Source of the DNA: Streptomyces natalensis ATCC 27448
GTDB lineage: Bacteria > Actinomycetota > Actinomycetes > Streptomycetales > Streptomycetaceae
Assembly: GCF_000935125.1 (NCBI RefSeq)
Contig: NZ_JRKI01000025.1
Location: forward strand, 80,447-144,446
Direction: 5' to 3'
DNA length: 64,000 bases
Shown: positions 7,919 to 15,769 of the stretch, piece by piece
How positions within the stretch are numbered: the first letter of the stretch is position 1
Layout of the letters: the number at the start of each line of letters is the position of its first letter
Program-made: the position numbers and the translations under genes
The notes under the pieces: model-generated
Told to the model about the DNA's origin: nothing
Databases searched by the model: none
Seen by the model: only the letters and a program-made list of their open reading frames with translations

Positions 7919-8106
7919 CGGTCGCGGGACGCGCGCCGCGCGGCGCGGGCGGCGCAGGCGGCCAGCAGCGCGGACAGGGCGCCGACCACCCACTCCAGCG
8001 TGCCGACGCTGCTGATCAGCACGATCCACAGCGCGGTCAACGCCGCCCACCAGCCCAGGAGTTCGGCCCCGGCCGCGAGCGCCGCGGCCGCCGCCGGGCG
8101 AGTCAT
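7915..8106 (-). CDS. Short MnhE-like membrane protein
   Basis: A 63-residue membrane protein with two predicted helices (LLGWWAALTALWIVLISS and TLEWVVGALSALLAACAA) and a basic end. It resembles the N-terminal region of MnhE, a subunit of multisubunit Na+/H+ antiporters, but is far shorter than the usual 160 residues. AGGAGG 7 bases upstream supports ATG 8106. Its stop overlaps the start of the MnhF/G-like gene (GTGA). Without the large subunits A-D nearby, a stand-alone antiporter is doubtful. The E-F/G trio may assist a complex encoded elsewhere. Confidence 0.5.
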   Translation of the reverse strand: MTRPAAAAALAAGAELLGWWAALTALWIVLISSVGTLEWVVGALSALLAACAARAARRASRDR

Positions 8107-8149
8107 CCGTGCACCTCCTGTCTCCGTCGCCCCGTCACCCTTCACTCCC

Positions 8150-10534
8150 TCACCCCGTCCACGTCCAGTCCGCCACCTCCGGCAGATCCGTCCCGTGCTC
8201 CCGGATCCAGGCGTGATGGCGGGTACGGGTATCGGCCATCGCCTGCCGCAGGGCCACCGCGCGCACCCCCAGGCCCGGGACGCGGTCCACGACGTCCATG
8301 ACCAGGCGGTAGCGGTCGAGATCATTGCGGACGACCATGTCGAAGGGGGTGGTCGTGGTGCCCTCCTCCTTGTAGCCGCGGACATGCAGATGGGGGTGGC
8401 CGGTGCGCCGGTAGCACAGCCGGTGGATCAGCCAGGGGTAGCCGTGGTACGCGAAGATCACCGGCTTGTCGGGCGTGAACAGCGCGTCGTACTCGAAGTC
8501 CGGCATCCCGTGCGGGTGTTCCCCCGGCGGCAGCAGCCGGGCCATGTCGACGACATTGACCACCCGCACCGTCAGCTCGGGCAGATGACGGCGCAGCAGA
8601 CCGGCGGCGGCCAGGGTCTCCTGGGTCGGCACGTCCCCGGCGCAGGCCAGCACCACATCGAGGTCGCCGCCGTCCTCGGTGCCCGCCCACGCCCACGCCC
8701 CGGCGCCGCGGGCGCAGTGGGCGCGCGCCTCCTCCAGCGTGAGCCAGTCGAAGCACGGCTGCTTGCCGGCCACGATGACATTGACGTAATCACGGCTGCG
8801 CAGCGCGTGCTCGGCCACGCAGAGCAGGGTGTTGGCGTCCGGCGGCAGATAGACGCGCACGACCTCCGGGCTCTTGTTGAGGATGTGGTCGACGAAACCG
8901 GGGTCCTGGTGGGAGAAGCCGTTGTGGTCCTGGCGCCAGACATGGGACGTCAGCAGATAGTTCAGCGAGGCGACGGGACGCCGCCAGGGGAGCCGGCGGG
9001 CGGTGCGCAGCCACTTGATGTGCTGGTTGACCATCGAGTCGACGATGTGCGCGAACGCCTCGTAACTGGAGAACAGCCCGTGCCGCCCGGTGAGCAGATA
9101 GCCCTCCAGCCAGCCCTGGCACAGATGCTCCGAGAGCACCTCCATGACCCGGCCCTCGCGCGACAGATGCTCGTCGGTGCCGACCGTTTCGGCCTGCCAG
9201 TCCTTGCCGGTGGCTTCGTAGAGGGCCTCCAGACGGTTGGAGGCCGTTTCGTCGGGGCCGACGACGCGGAAGTCACGGCGCCGCGCGGTAGCCGCCATGA
9301 CCGCCCGCAGCATGCCGCCGAGCACCCGGGTCGGCTCGTGCAGCACGGTGCCGGGCTTGTCGACGTCCACCGCATGCCGCTCCAGAGGCGGCAGCGGCAG
9401 CTCGCGCAGCAGCAGCCCGCCGTTGGCGTGCGGGGAGGCGCCCAGCCGCCGGGACCCCTCGGGCACACACGCCAGCACGTCCGGCCGCGGCGCGCCCGCG
9501 GCGTCGAAGAGCTCCTCCGGCCGGTACGAGCGCAGCCAGCCCTCCAGCTGACGGCGGTGGTCGACATGGTCGCGTACGCCCGCCAGCGGCACCTGGTGCG
9601 CCCGCCAGGTGCCCTCGACGGGCAGCCCGTCGACCTCGCGGGGGCCCGTCCAGCCCTTGGGCGTCCGCAGCACGATCGCCGGCCAGTGCGGGCGCTCCGT
9701 CTCGCCGCCGGAACGGGCGCGGCGCTGGATGTCGCCGATCCGGTCCAGCGCCCGGTCCATGGCGGCGGCCAGCGCATCGTGCACGGTCGCGGGGTCGTTG
9801 CCGACGACGTAGAGCGGATCGTGGCCGTAGCCGCGCAGCAGGGCGTCCAGCTCGTCGTGCGGGATCCGGGCCAGCACGGACGGGTTGGCGATCTTGTAGC
9901 CGTTGAGGTGCAGGATCGGCAGGACCGCGCCGTCATGGACCGGGTTGAGGAACTTGGTGGCGTGCCAGGACGCGGCCAGCGGCCCCGTCTCCGCCTCGCC
10001 GTCCCCGATCACACAGGCCACCAGCAGCCGCGGATTGTCGAACGCCGCCCCGTAGGCATGGGCGAGGGAATAGCCCAGCTCACCGCCCTCATGAATCGAG
10101 CCCGGCGTCTCCGGCGCGACATGGCTGGGGACCCCGCCGGGGAACGAGAACTGACGGAAGAGCCGCTCCATGCCCGCACGGTCCCGGCCGACATCCGGGT
10201 AGGTCTCGCCGTACGTGCCGTCGAGCCAGGAATTGGCCAGGACGGCAGGACCGCCGTGGCCCGGCCCCCAGATGCACAGCGCCTCCAGATCGCGGGCCTT
10301 GATGACGCGATTGAGGTGGGTGTACACGAGGTTGAGGCCCGGCGAGGTGCCCCAGTGGCCGAGCAGCCGCGGTTTGATGTGCTCGGGGCGCAGCGGCTCG
10401 GTCAGCAGGGGATTGGCCATCAGATAGATCTGGCCGACGGCCAGATAGTTGGCCGCCCGCCAGTGGGCGTCCAGGGTGCGCAGTTCGGCGGGGTCGAGGT
10501 GGGTCGGGGCGGGCGGCGTCGCTGCGTCGCGCAT
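8150..10534 (-). CDS. xfp: Xylulose-5-phosphate/fructose-6-phosphate phosphoketolase
   Basis: A 794-residue thiamine-diphosphate enzyme that cleaves xylulose 5-phosphate or fructose 6-phosphate with phosphate to acetyl phosphate plus the shorter sugar phosphate. Family signatures include IYLMANPLLTEPL, IKPRLLGHWGTSPG, IWGPGHGGPAVLAN, the ThDP/Mg region CVIGDGEAETGPLA, the pyrimidine-domain stretch EAFAHIVDSMV and SHQDPGFVDH. The length is normal for XFP. Two starts are possible. ATG 10534 has GAGGAG 6 bases upstream. ATG 10540 forms an ATGA overlap with the DUF5133 gene. The enzyme is probably translationally coupled to DUF5133. In Streptomyces it would feed acetyl phosphate/acetyl-CoA from the pentose phosphate pool. 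Confidence 0.95.
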   Translation of the reverse strand: MRDAATPPAPTHLDPAELRTLDAHWRAANYLAVGQIYLMANPLLTEPLRPEHIKPRLLGHWGTSPGLNLVYTHLNRVIKARDLEALCIWGPGHGGPAVLANSWLDGTYGETYPDVGRDRAGMERLFRQFSFPGGVPSHVAPETPGSIHEGGELGYSLAHAYGAAFDNPRLLVACVIGDGEAETGPLAASWHATKFLNPVHDGAVLPILHLNGYKIANPSVLARIPHDELDALLRGYGHDPLYVVGNDPATVHDALAAAMDRALDRIGDIQRRARSGGETERPHWPAIVLRTPKGWTGPREVDGLPVEGTWRAHQVPLAGVRDHVDHRRQLEGWLRSYRPEELFDAAGAPRPDVLACVPEGSRRLGASPHANGGLLLRELPLPPLERHAVDVDKPGTVLHEPTRVLGGMLRAVMAATARRRDFRVVGPDETASNRLEALYEATGKDWQAETVGTDEHLSREGRVMEVLSEHLCQGWLEGYLLTGRHGLFSSYEAFAHIVDSMVNQHIKWLRTARRLPWRRPVASLNYLLTSHVWRQDHNGFSHQDPGFVDHILNKSPEVVRVYLPPDANTLLCVAEHALRSRDYVNVIVAGKQPCFDWLTLEEARAHCARGAGAWAWAGTEDGGDLDVVLACAGDVPTQETLAAAGLLRRHLPELTVRVVNVVDMARLLPPGEHPHGMPDFEYDALFTPDKPVIFAYHGYPWLIHRLCYRRTGHPHLHVRGYKEEGTTTTPFDMVVRNDLDRYRLVMDVVDRVPGLGVRAVALRQAMADTRTRHHAWIREHGTDLPEVADWTWTG

Positions 10535-10536
10535 GC

Positions 10537-10737
10537 TCATCTCCTCGCGAGATAGCTCTCCGCCGCGGTGACCGCCTCGCGGGCGGTGCGGCGGCCCGTC
10601 AGAACGCACAGGGTGTAGGCGACATCCTCCAGCCGGCGGCGCCTGGCCGGATCGCGGGGCTCGGCGTGCACCAGGTCCTCCCAGAGCCGGTAGCGCCGCA
10701 GATGCGAGGCGAGCACGGTCTTGTCCGGCAGCAGCAT
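10537..10737 (-). CDS. DUF5133 family protein
   Basis: A 66-residue soluble protein starting MLLPDKTVL and ending in AAESYLARR. The MLLP start and the DVAYTLCVLTG motif near residue 42 are the marks of DUF5133, a small Streptomyces family of unknown function often annotated near stress or metabolic genes. GGGAG 5 bases before ATG 10737 supports this start rather than the upstream GTG at 10848. The stop overlaps the phosphoketolase start region (ATGA), so the two are one transcript and this protein may modulate or accompany the enzyme. Confidence 0.8.
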   Translation of the reverse strand: MLLPDKTVLASHLRRYRLWEDLVHAEPRDPARRRRLEDVAYTLCVLTGRRTAREAVTAAESYLARR

Positions 10738-10948
10738 GCTGTCTCCCGCGTGGTGAGCGCTCCCGAGGCCCGTCCCGAAACCCTCCCGCAGGCGCCTCGC
10801 GCCAACCGGAGGTGGGATGTCCCACGGTGGACCCGTCACCCGGCGCACGCAACCGGAGGCACCCTGTGCCGGTCGGTGGTGCCGGCCGGCGGTGTCGGTC
10901 GGTCGGGTGGTCCGCTCGGCCGGCGGTCTGCCCGGTCGGGCGGACCGC
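10738..10948. other. Intergenic region with inverted and low-complexity repeats
   Basis: No gene seen. GTGGGA-TG-TCCCAC (10812-10825) is a short perfect inverted repeat upstream of the DUF5133-xfp unit and could be an operator. From about 10870 to 10948 the DNA is a run of CGGTCGG-like units, probably untranslated tail of the proline-rich gene. Confidence 0.4.
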
Positions 10949-11119
10949 TCAGTCGGGCGGTTCCGGCGCCGGGTGCTCGCCCGGCCCCGTGCCCGGCGGT
11001 TCCTTCGGGCCCGGTCCCCCCGGCTCCGGTTCCGGCTCGGCCGGGCGGGGATCGCGCGGCAACGGATCCGGCTCGCGCGGCACGGGGCCCGGTCCGTCAG
11101 GTGTCGGCTCGGTGGTCAT
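10949..11119 (-). CDS. Proline-rich small protein
   Basis: A 56-residue ORF on the minus strand starting MTTEPTPDGP and ending PAPEPPD. It is almost entirely Pro, Glu, Gly and Asp (repeated EPxP and GPGP), acidic and likely disordered. AAGGAGG 6 bases before ATG 11119 is an excellent ribosome binding site, the main reason to call it a gene. Upstream, GTTT-N15-GGTTAG (read on the minus strand, near 11187-11211) loosely resembles a SigB-family stress promoter. No function can be assigned. Confidence 0.55.
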   Translation of the reverse strand: MTTEPTPDGPGPVPREPDPLPRDPRPAEPEPEPGGPGPKEPPGTGPGEHPAPEPPD

Positions 11120-11243
11120 GGCGCCCCTCCTTCCTCAACCATGGTGCGCGCGCCCAAGCAGCTGCGCGCGGTCATGCCGGGCGGCTAACCGACGACCAGA
11201 GGGGTAAACGTGGCCAGAAACCGGGCGCGGATCCCGCCGCGGC

Positions 11244-12473
11244 TCACACCAGCTCCGTCAACGGCACGCCCGGGTCCGCCAGCCGCTCCGTATCAACCGT
11301 CCGGCCGCTGGTCACCAGCGCCCGGATCGGCTCCACCACATCCCAGACGTTCACATTCATCCCCGCCAACACCCGGCCACCGGAGAGCCAGAACGCGATG
11401 AACTCGCGGCGCGCCGTATCGCCGCGGAAGACGACCCGGTCATAGCCGCCCCGCTCCACATGGCCGGTGTACTCCATCCCCAGGTCGTACTGGTCGGTGA
11501 AGAAGTACGGCAGCCGGTCGTACGCCACGTCCTGCCCGAGCATCGCCCTGGCCGCGGCCTGCGGCTGATGGAGGGCGTTCGCCCAGTGCTCGACGCGCAG
11601 ATGCCTGCCCAGGAACGGATGGAAGGCGTTCGCCACATCGCCCGCGGCATGGATGTCCGGATGCGAGGAACGCAGCTGCGCATCGACCACCACACCGTTG
11701 TCCACCTCCAGCCCGGCGCCCTCGGCCAGCAGGCTGTTGGGCGTGACCCCGATGCCTACGATCACCGCATCCGCGGGGATCTGGGTGCCGTCCGCCAGCC
11801 GCACCCCGTCCGCATGGCCGAGCGTGCCGGTGATCTCCGCGACCTCGGCGCCGTAACGGAAGGTGACACCGTGATCGGTGTGCAGATCCGCGAAGATCTG
11901 CGCGACCTCGCGGCCCAGCACCCCGAGCAGCGGCAGCTCCGCCGTCTCCACCACCGTCACCGCCACCCCCGCGGCCCGGGCGGCGGCCGCGGTCTCCAGC
12001 CCGATCCAGCCCCCGCCGACCACCACGATCTGCTGCGCCGCCGGCAGGGCGTCCTTGATCCGGTCGCTGTCCGCCAGCTGACGCAGCAACAGCACCCCGT
12101 CGAGCTCCGCCCCCGGCACCGCGAGCGGGCGCGGCGTGGCCCCCGTGGCCAGCAGCAGCTTGGCGTAGCCCTGACGGCTCCCGTCGGCCAGGGTCAGCTC
12201 ATGGGCCGCCGCATCGAGGGCGGTGACCGCCGTCCCCAGCCGCAGATCGACGTCATGGTCCTCGTACCACCGCGCCGGATGCACATACACCGACTCGCGC
12301 TCCGACGTGCCCATGAGATACCCCTTGGACAGCGGCGGCCGCTCGTACGGGCGCTCGCTCTCGTCACCCAGCAGCACCAGCGGCCCGTCGAACCCCTCCG
12401 CCCGCAATGTCTCCGCCGCCTTGGCGCCGGCCAGCCCCGCTCCGGCGATCACCAACGCATTGCTCGTGGCCAT
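11244..12473 (-). CDS. Ferredoxin reductase-like FAD/NAD(P) oxidoreductase
   Basis: A 409-residue pyridine nucleotide-disulphide oxidoreductase-fold flavoprotein of the ferredoxin/rubredoxin/putidaredoxin reductase type. The FAD-binding GAGLAGAKAAE is at residues 9-19, the characteristic RPYERPPLSKGYL near 42-54, the NAD-binding VVVGGGWIGLETAA near 149-162 and the FAD ribityl motif IHAAGDVA near 276. The C-terminal ferredoxin-interaction domain is present. It probably passes electrons from NAD(P)H to a ferredoxin serving a P450 or oxygenase, but neither partner is adjacent. Start ATG 12473. A 96-bp gap separates it from the siderophore decarboxylase, with no ferredoxin gene nearby. Confidence 0.88.
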   Translation of the reverse strand: MATSNALVIAGAGLAGAKAAETLRAEGFDGPLVLLGDESERPYERPPLSKGYLMGTSERESVYVHPARWYEDHDVDLRLGTAVTALDAAAHELTLADGSRQGYAKLLLATGATPRPLAVPGAELDGVLLLRQLADSDRIKDALPAAQQIVVVGGGWIGLETAAAARAAGVAVTVVETAELPLLGVLGREVAQIFADLHTDHGVTFRYGAEVAEITGTLGHADGVRLADGTQIPADAVIVGIGVTPNSLLAEGAGLEVDNGVVVDAQLRSSHPDIHAAGDVANAFHPFLGRHLRVEHWANALHQPQAAARAMLGQDVAYDRLPYFFTDQYDLGMEYTGHVERGGYDRVVFRGDTARREFIAFWLSGGRVLAGMNVNVWDVVEPIRALVTSGRTVDTERLADPGVPLTELV

Positions 12474-12569
12474 TCCCGCTCAGCTCCCTTGATCCCGTAC
12501 TTCAGGCCACAGGTACCCACTGAGCGGCCGGGCCGATCCCGCCGAAGGTGTTGCCGGGGGCCGAGCGCG

Positions 12570-13811
12570 TCAGACCTCGTCAGCCGCGGCACCGTCCCCC
12601 GTGCCCGCGCCCAGGAAGTGGAAACCGGGCCGCGGATGCATCAGGAAGTCATGGTGCGAGATGTTCCACGCGTACGCCCCTGCCACCCCGAAGACCACCC
12701 GGTCACCGGCCCGCAGCCCCGGCGCCGGCACCTCCCGCGCCAGCACGTCCTTCGGCGTGCACAGCTGACCGGCCAGCGTCACCCGGTCGCCCGACGCCTC
12801 CGGCCGGGGCCACGCATGCGGCCACGGCTCGTTTGACGGCAGCACCGTGCAGGGCTGGTCATGGCCCTTGGTCGCCGGGGTCCGCAGATGGTGGGTACCG
12901 CCGCGCACCACCGCGAACTCCGCACCGTGACTGCGCTTCACATCCAGCACCTCGGTGGCGTACCAGCCGCAGTACGCGGTGAGCGCACGGCCCGGCTCGA
13001 TCCGCAGCGTCAGCCCCGGGTGCGCCGCGGCGAGCCGGGCAAGCCCCACCCCGTAGGCCGTCCAGTCGAAACGGGCACCGGGATCCGCATAGTCGACGGC
13101 CATCCCGCCGCCGAGCGTCACCTCGGTGAGCGGGAACCCGTGCCGCGCGGCCAGCCGCACCGCCCAGGTGACGATCGCCCCGGCCACGGCCAGCTGCTCG
13201 GGCGCCTCCAGCCCGCTCGCCAAGTGGGCGTGCACGCCGCGCAGTTCGAGATGCGGAAGGCCGCCGTCGGTCAGCAGCGCGACGACCTCGTCCGCCTGCG
13301 CGGGATCCAGACCGAAGGGCGTCGGGCGACCGCCCATCGCCAGCGCACTGCCGTCCAGGGCGCCGCCGCCCACCGGGAGGTTGAACCGCGGCAGTACGGC
13401 GATCCGCCGGTCACCGGCGTGCCGGGCGGCCAGCTCGGCCAGCATGCGCAGCTCGTACACGCTCTCCACATGGAAGCGCTCGACGCCCCGCTCCAGCGCC
13501 TCGCCGATCTCCGCCGGCGTCTTGCCGGGACCACCGAACGCCAGCGGCGCCCCGGGGACCGCCTTGCCGACATGCATCAGCTCCCCGCCCGAGGACACCT
13601 CGTAGCCGTCGACATACGGGCGCAGCGCCGTCAGGATCTCCGGCTCCGGGTTCGCCTTCGCGGCGTAATAGAGCTCCACGGAGGACGGAAGCGCGGCCCG
13701 GACACCGGCCAGGTGCTCCCGAAGGGCCGTCAGGTCATACACATAGGCCGGGAGCTCCTCGGAGCGCAGAGTGCGGACCAGGTCGCGTACCGGGGGAGTG
13801 GGGGCGGTCAT
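12570..13811 (-). CDS. Fold-III PLP-dependent decarboxylase of siderophore biosynthesis
   Basis: A 413-residue alanine racemase-fold decarboxylase (LysA/diaminopimelate decarboxylase relatives). The PLP lysine is in YYAAKANPEP (near residue 50), with HAHLASG, a Gly-rich LGGGMAV phosphate loop, IEPGRALT, and GQLCTPKDVLA carrying the substrate-site Cys. SbnH and AcsE, which act on carboxylate siderophore intermediates (staphyloferrin B, achromobactin), belong to this fold. Here it is the last of five chained minus-strand genes, ATGA-overlapping an IucA/IucC synthetase. Decarboxylation of an amino acid or a citryl-amino acid intermediate is likely; the substrate is inferred only. Confidence 0.85.
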   Translation of the reverse strand: MTAPTPPVRDLVRTLRSEELPAYVYDLTALREHLAGVRAALPSSVELYYAAKANPEPEILTALRPYVDGYEVSSGGELMHVGKAVPGAPLAFGGPGKTPAEIGEALERGVERFHVESVYELRMLAELAARHAGDRRIAVLPRFNLPVGGGALDGSALAMGGRPTPFGLDPAQADEVVALLTDGGLPHLELRGVHAHLASGLEAPEQLAVAGAIVTWAVRLAARHGFPLTEVTLGGGMAVDYADPGARFDWTAYGVGLARLAAAHPGLTLRIEPGRALTAYCGWYATEVLDVKRSHGAEFAVVRGGTHHLRTPATKGHDQPCTVLPSNEPWPHAWPRPEASGDRVTLAGQLCTPKDVLAREVPAPGLRAGDRVVFGVAGAYAWNISHHDFLMHPRPGFHFLGAGTGDGAAADEV

Positions 13812-15769
13812 CGGGTGCTCCAGGAGGGGGTGTCATCGGTGCGTACGGTGTCATCGGTGCGCACGGCGCCGTTCAGGACCGACTCGGCCAGCGGCGAGGG
13901 CAGCCGAACGTAACCGGCCTCCCGGTCGGCCTTGCGCTCCCACCGGGTCAGCAGATTGGCCTTGGCGGGCAGCGGGACGCCCGCCAGCAGCGCGGCGAGC
14001 CGGGGTGGGCAGCCGTGGCGGTCCGCATGGACCTGGAGGGTGCGCCGCACCTGCGCCCACAGGTCCGCCTCGGTGCCCGGATGCAGATCGGCCAGCGCGG
14101 CGAGCATCTCGGCGACGTGATTGACCAGCAGGCAGTACACGACCCGGTCCCAGCCGCGCTGTGCGTCGTACGTCATCGGCCCGGCGACGTCCTCCGGGAG
14201 CGAGGCCAGCAGCCCGGCATGGTGTTCGGGGACCAGCTTGGTGCCCTCCAGGTCGCGGAAGAGCACCTGGGCGGGCATACCGTCGCCGTCCACACAGACC
14301 AGGACGTTCTGAAGGTGCGGCTCCAGCACCACCCCGTGGTCGAAGTACGCGGCGAGCACCGGCGGCAGCAGCAGATTCAGGTAGGCGGCCCACCAGTCGA
14401 GCGCGGCCTGCGGACCGGCGCCGTCCAGGAGACGCGAGACATGCGCCGGGCTGTGCGGGTACTCGTCGGCGACCGCGGCGGCCAGCAGCGGCGTGGTGCC
14501 GGGCAGCAGCCGCTGGGACAGGCCCTCGCGGACGATCACGCCGAACCCTTCGAGCAGCCCGGTGTCGGGGCGGCCGTCCGGGCCCGGCAGCGCAAGACTG
14601 CGGTAGGCGGGCTCGCGCAGCACCGCGCTCCCCGGGAAGCGCGCGGCCAGATCGGCGAACACCGGCGCCAGCAGCCGGGTGAGCGCCACGGCGCCCGACA
14701 GCTCATAACTGGCGTTCTTCCGCAGGCAGTTGGTGATCCTGACGTTCAGGCTGAACTTGAGGAAGGACGCGCCGTCGTAGAGCGTGCGCACGGACGCGGT
14801 CGCTGCGAAGACAGTCTCACTGGCTCCCAGGACGCGGAGGTCGCCACGGCCCAGCGCCTCCTTCAGACCCGGATGGCCGCACAGCAGCTCGTACTGCCAG
14901 GGGTGGACCGGCAGCAGCCGGAAGCCGTCCGGGACACCACGATGCAGCGCATCCAGAGGCGCGGCGGCGCCCTCGTCGGCGGCCTCCTCAACGATCAGCT
15001 CCTCGCGTACGGCGAGCAGCAGCAGCGGGAACGACGCCCCGGCTTCCGGCGCGTACGACCGCCAGGAGACGGGGTCGCCGGAGCGGGCCTTGGGGGTGGG
15101 ATGGAAACGGTGGCCGAGGACGAGGGACTGCTCGGACGCCAGGTAGGTGGCTTGCCGGTCCGCGTCGGGTGCCGTGCTGCCGGCTGCCCCGGTGGCGAGA
15201 GCCTGGGGGGCGAGCGCCCGCCTGTCCGGTGTCCGGCCGCCCGGCGCGCGGCCGCCCGGCGCCCGGCTGTCGAGCGCGGTGGCCACGGCCTGATGGCTGG
15301 AGGCGATCTGGTCCAGGAACTCGTCGTTGTGCACCCCGGTCCGCAGCGACAGCTCCGCATGGACGTACTCGGCCAGCCGCCGCCAGCCGACCTCCCGCCA
15401 GCCGCCGTCGGCCTCCTCCGTCACCGGGCCGGCGAAGCGGTGCGCGCCGATCAGTGAGGTACGGCGCAACGTGACCCGCAGCAGAACGCCACGGCGCGGC
15501 AGCCGCAGCAGCAGATGGCCGGCGTCGACGGCCGTCTGGTGCTCGGGGCCGGAGACCTCGCGCAGCAGGCAGTTCAGGAGAGTGTGGGCGACGGCGTGGT
15601 CTGCGGTGGGCGGACCGGCGGGGGGCGGGGCGGGGGCTGGGGCTGGGGTCATAGGGGTGGCCTGGGTGGGGCCGGTGGTCGCGGGGGGCTCGGGGGTCCG
15701 GGCGGTGCCGGCGTCCTGGGCGGTGGCGGGGTCCTGGGCAGTGGTGGGGGAATTGCTCAGCGGGGGCAT
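13808..15769 (-). CDS. IucA/IucC-family siderophore synthetase, first copy
   Basis: A 653-residue NRPS-independent siderophore (NIS) synthetase. It activates a carboxylate, usually citrate, with ATP and couples it to an amine or alcohol. A 55-residue Pro/Thr/Ala-rich N-terminal stretch precedes the IucA/IucC domain. Active-site stretches include SFLKFSLNVRITNCLRKN, HPWQYELLCGHPG, HGVVLEPHLQNVLV and LFRDLEGTKLVPEH, followed by the FhuF-like C-terminal part. GGAG 6 bases before ATG 15769 supports the start; upstream codons in this frame overlap the exporter gene. It is linked by TGATG to the MFS gene and by ATGA to the decarboxylase. Confidence 0.92.
   Translation of the reverse strand: MPPLSNSPTTAQDPATAQDAGTARTPEPPATTGPTQATPMTPAPAPAPPPAGPPTADHAVAHTLLNCLLREVSGPEHQTAVDAGHLLLRLPRRGVLLRVTLRRTSLIGAHRFAGPVTEEADGGWREVGWRRLAEYVHAELSLRTGVHNDEFLDQIASSHQAVATALDSRAPGGRAPGGRTPDRRALAPQALATGAAGSTAPDADRQATYLASEQSLVLGHRFHPTPKARSGDPVSWRSYAPEAGASFPLLLLAVREELIVEEAADEGAAAPLDALHRGVPDGFRLLPVHPWQYELLCGHPGLKEALGRGDLRVLGASETVFAATASVRTLYDGASFLKFSLNVRITNCLRKNASYELSGAVALTRLLAPVFADLAARFPGSAVLREPAYRSLALPGPDGRPDTGLLEGFGVIVREGLSQRLLPGTTPLLAAAVADEYPHSPAHVSRLLDGAGPQAALDWWAAYLNLLLPPVLAAYFDHGVVLEPHLQNVLVCVDGDGMPAQVLFRDLEGTKLVPEHHAGLLASLPEDVAGPMTYDAQRGWDRVVYCLLVNHVAEMLAALADLHPGTEADLWAQVRRTLQVHADRHGCPPRLAALLAGVPLPAKANLLTRWERKADREAGYVRLPSPLAESVLNGAVRTDDTVRTDDTPSWSTR

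Noticed and set aside
6854..8050. A 398-codon frame extending the Mnh-like gene to 6854
   Set aside because: Beyond 7483 it becomes Pro/Arg-rich and lies opposite the endonuclease III-like gene.
8000..10555. An 851-codon plus-strand open frame opposite phosphoketolase
   Set aside because: It is the antisense shadow of xfp caused by high third-position GC; no ribosome binding site or recognisable fold.
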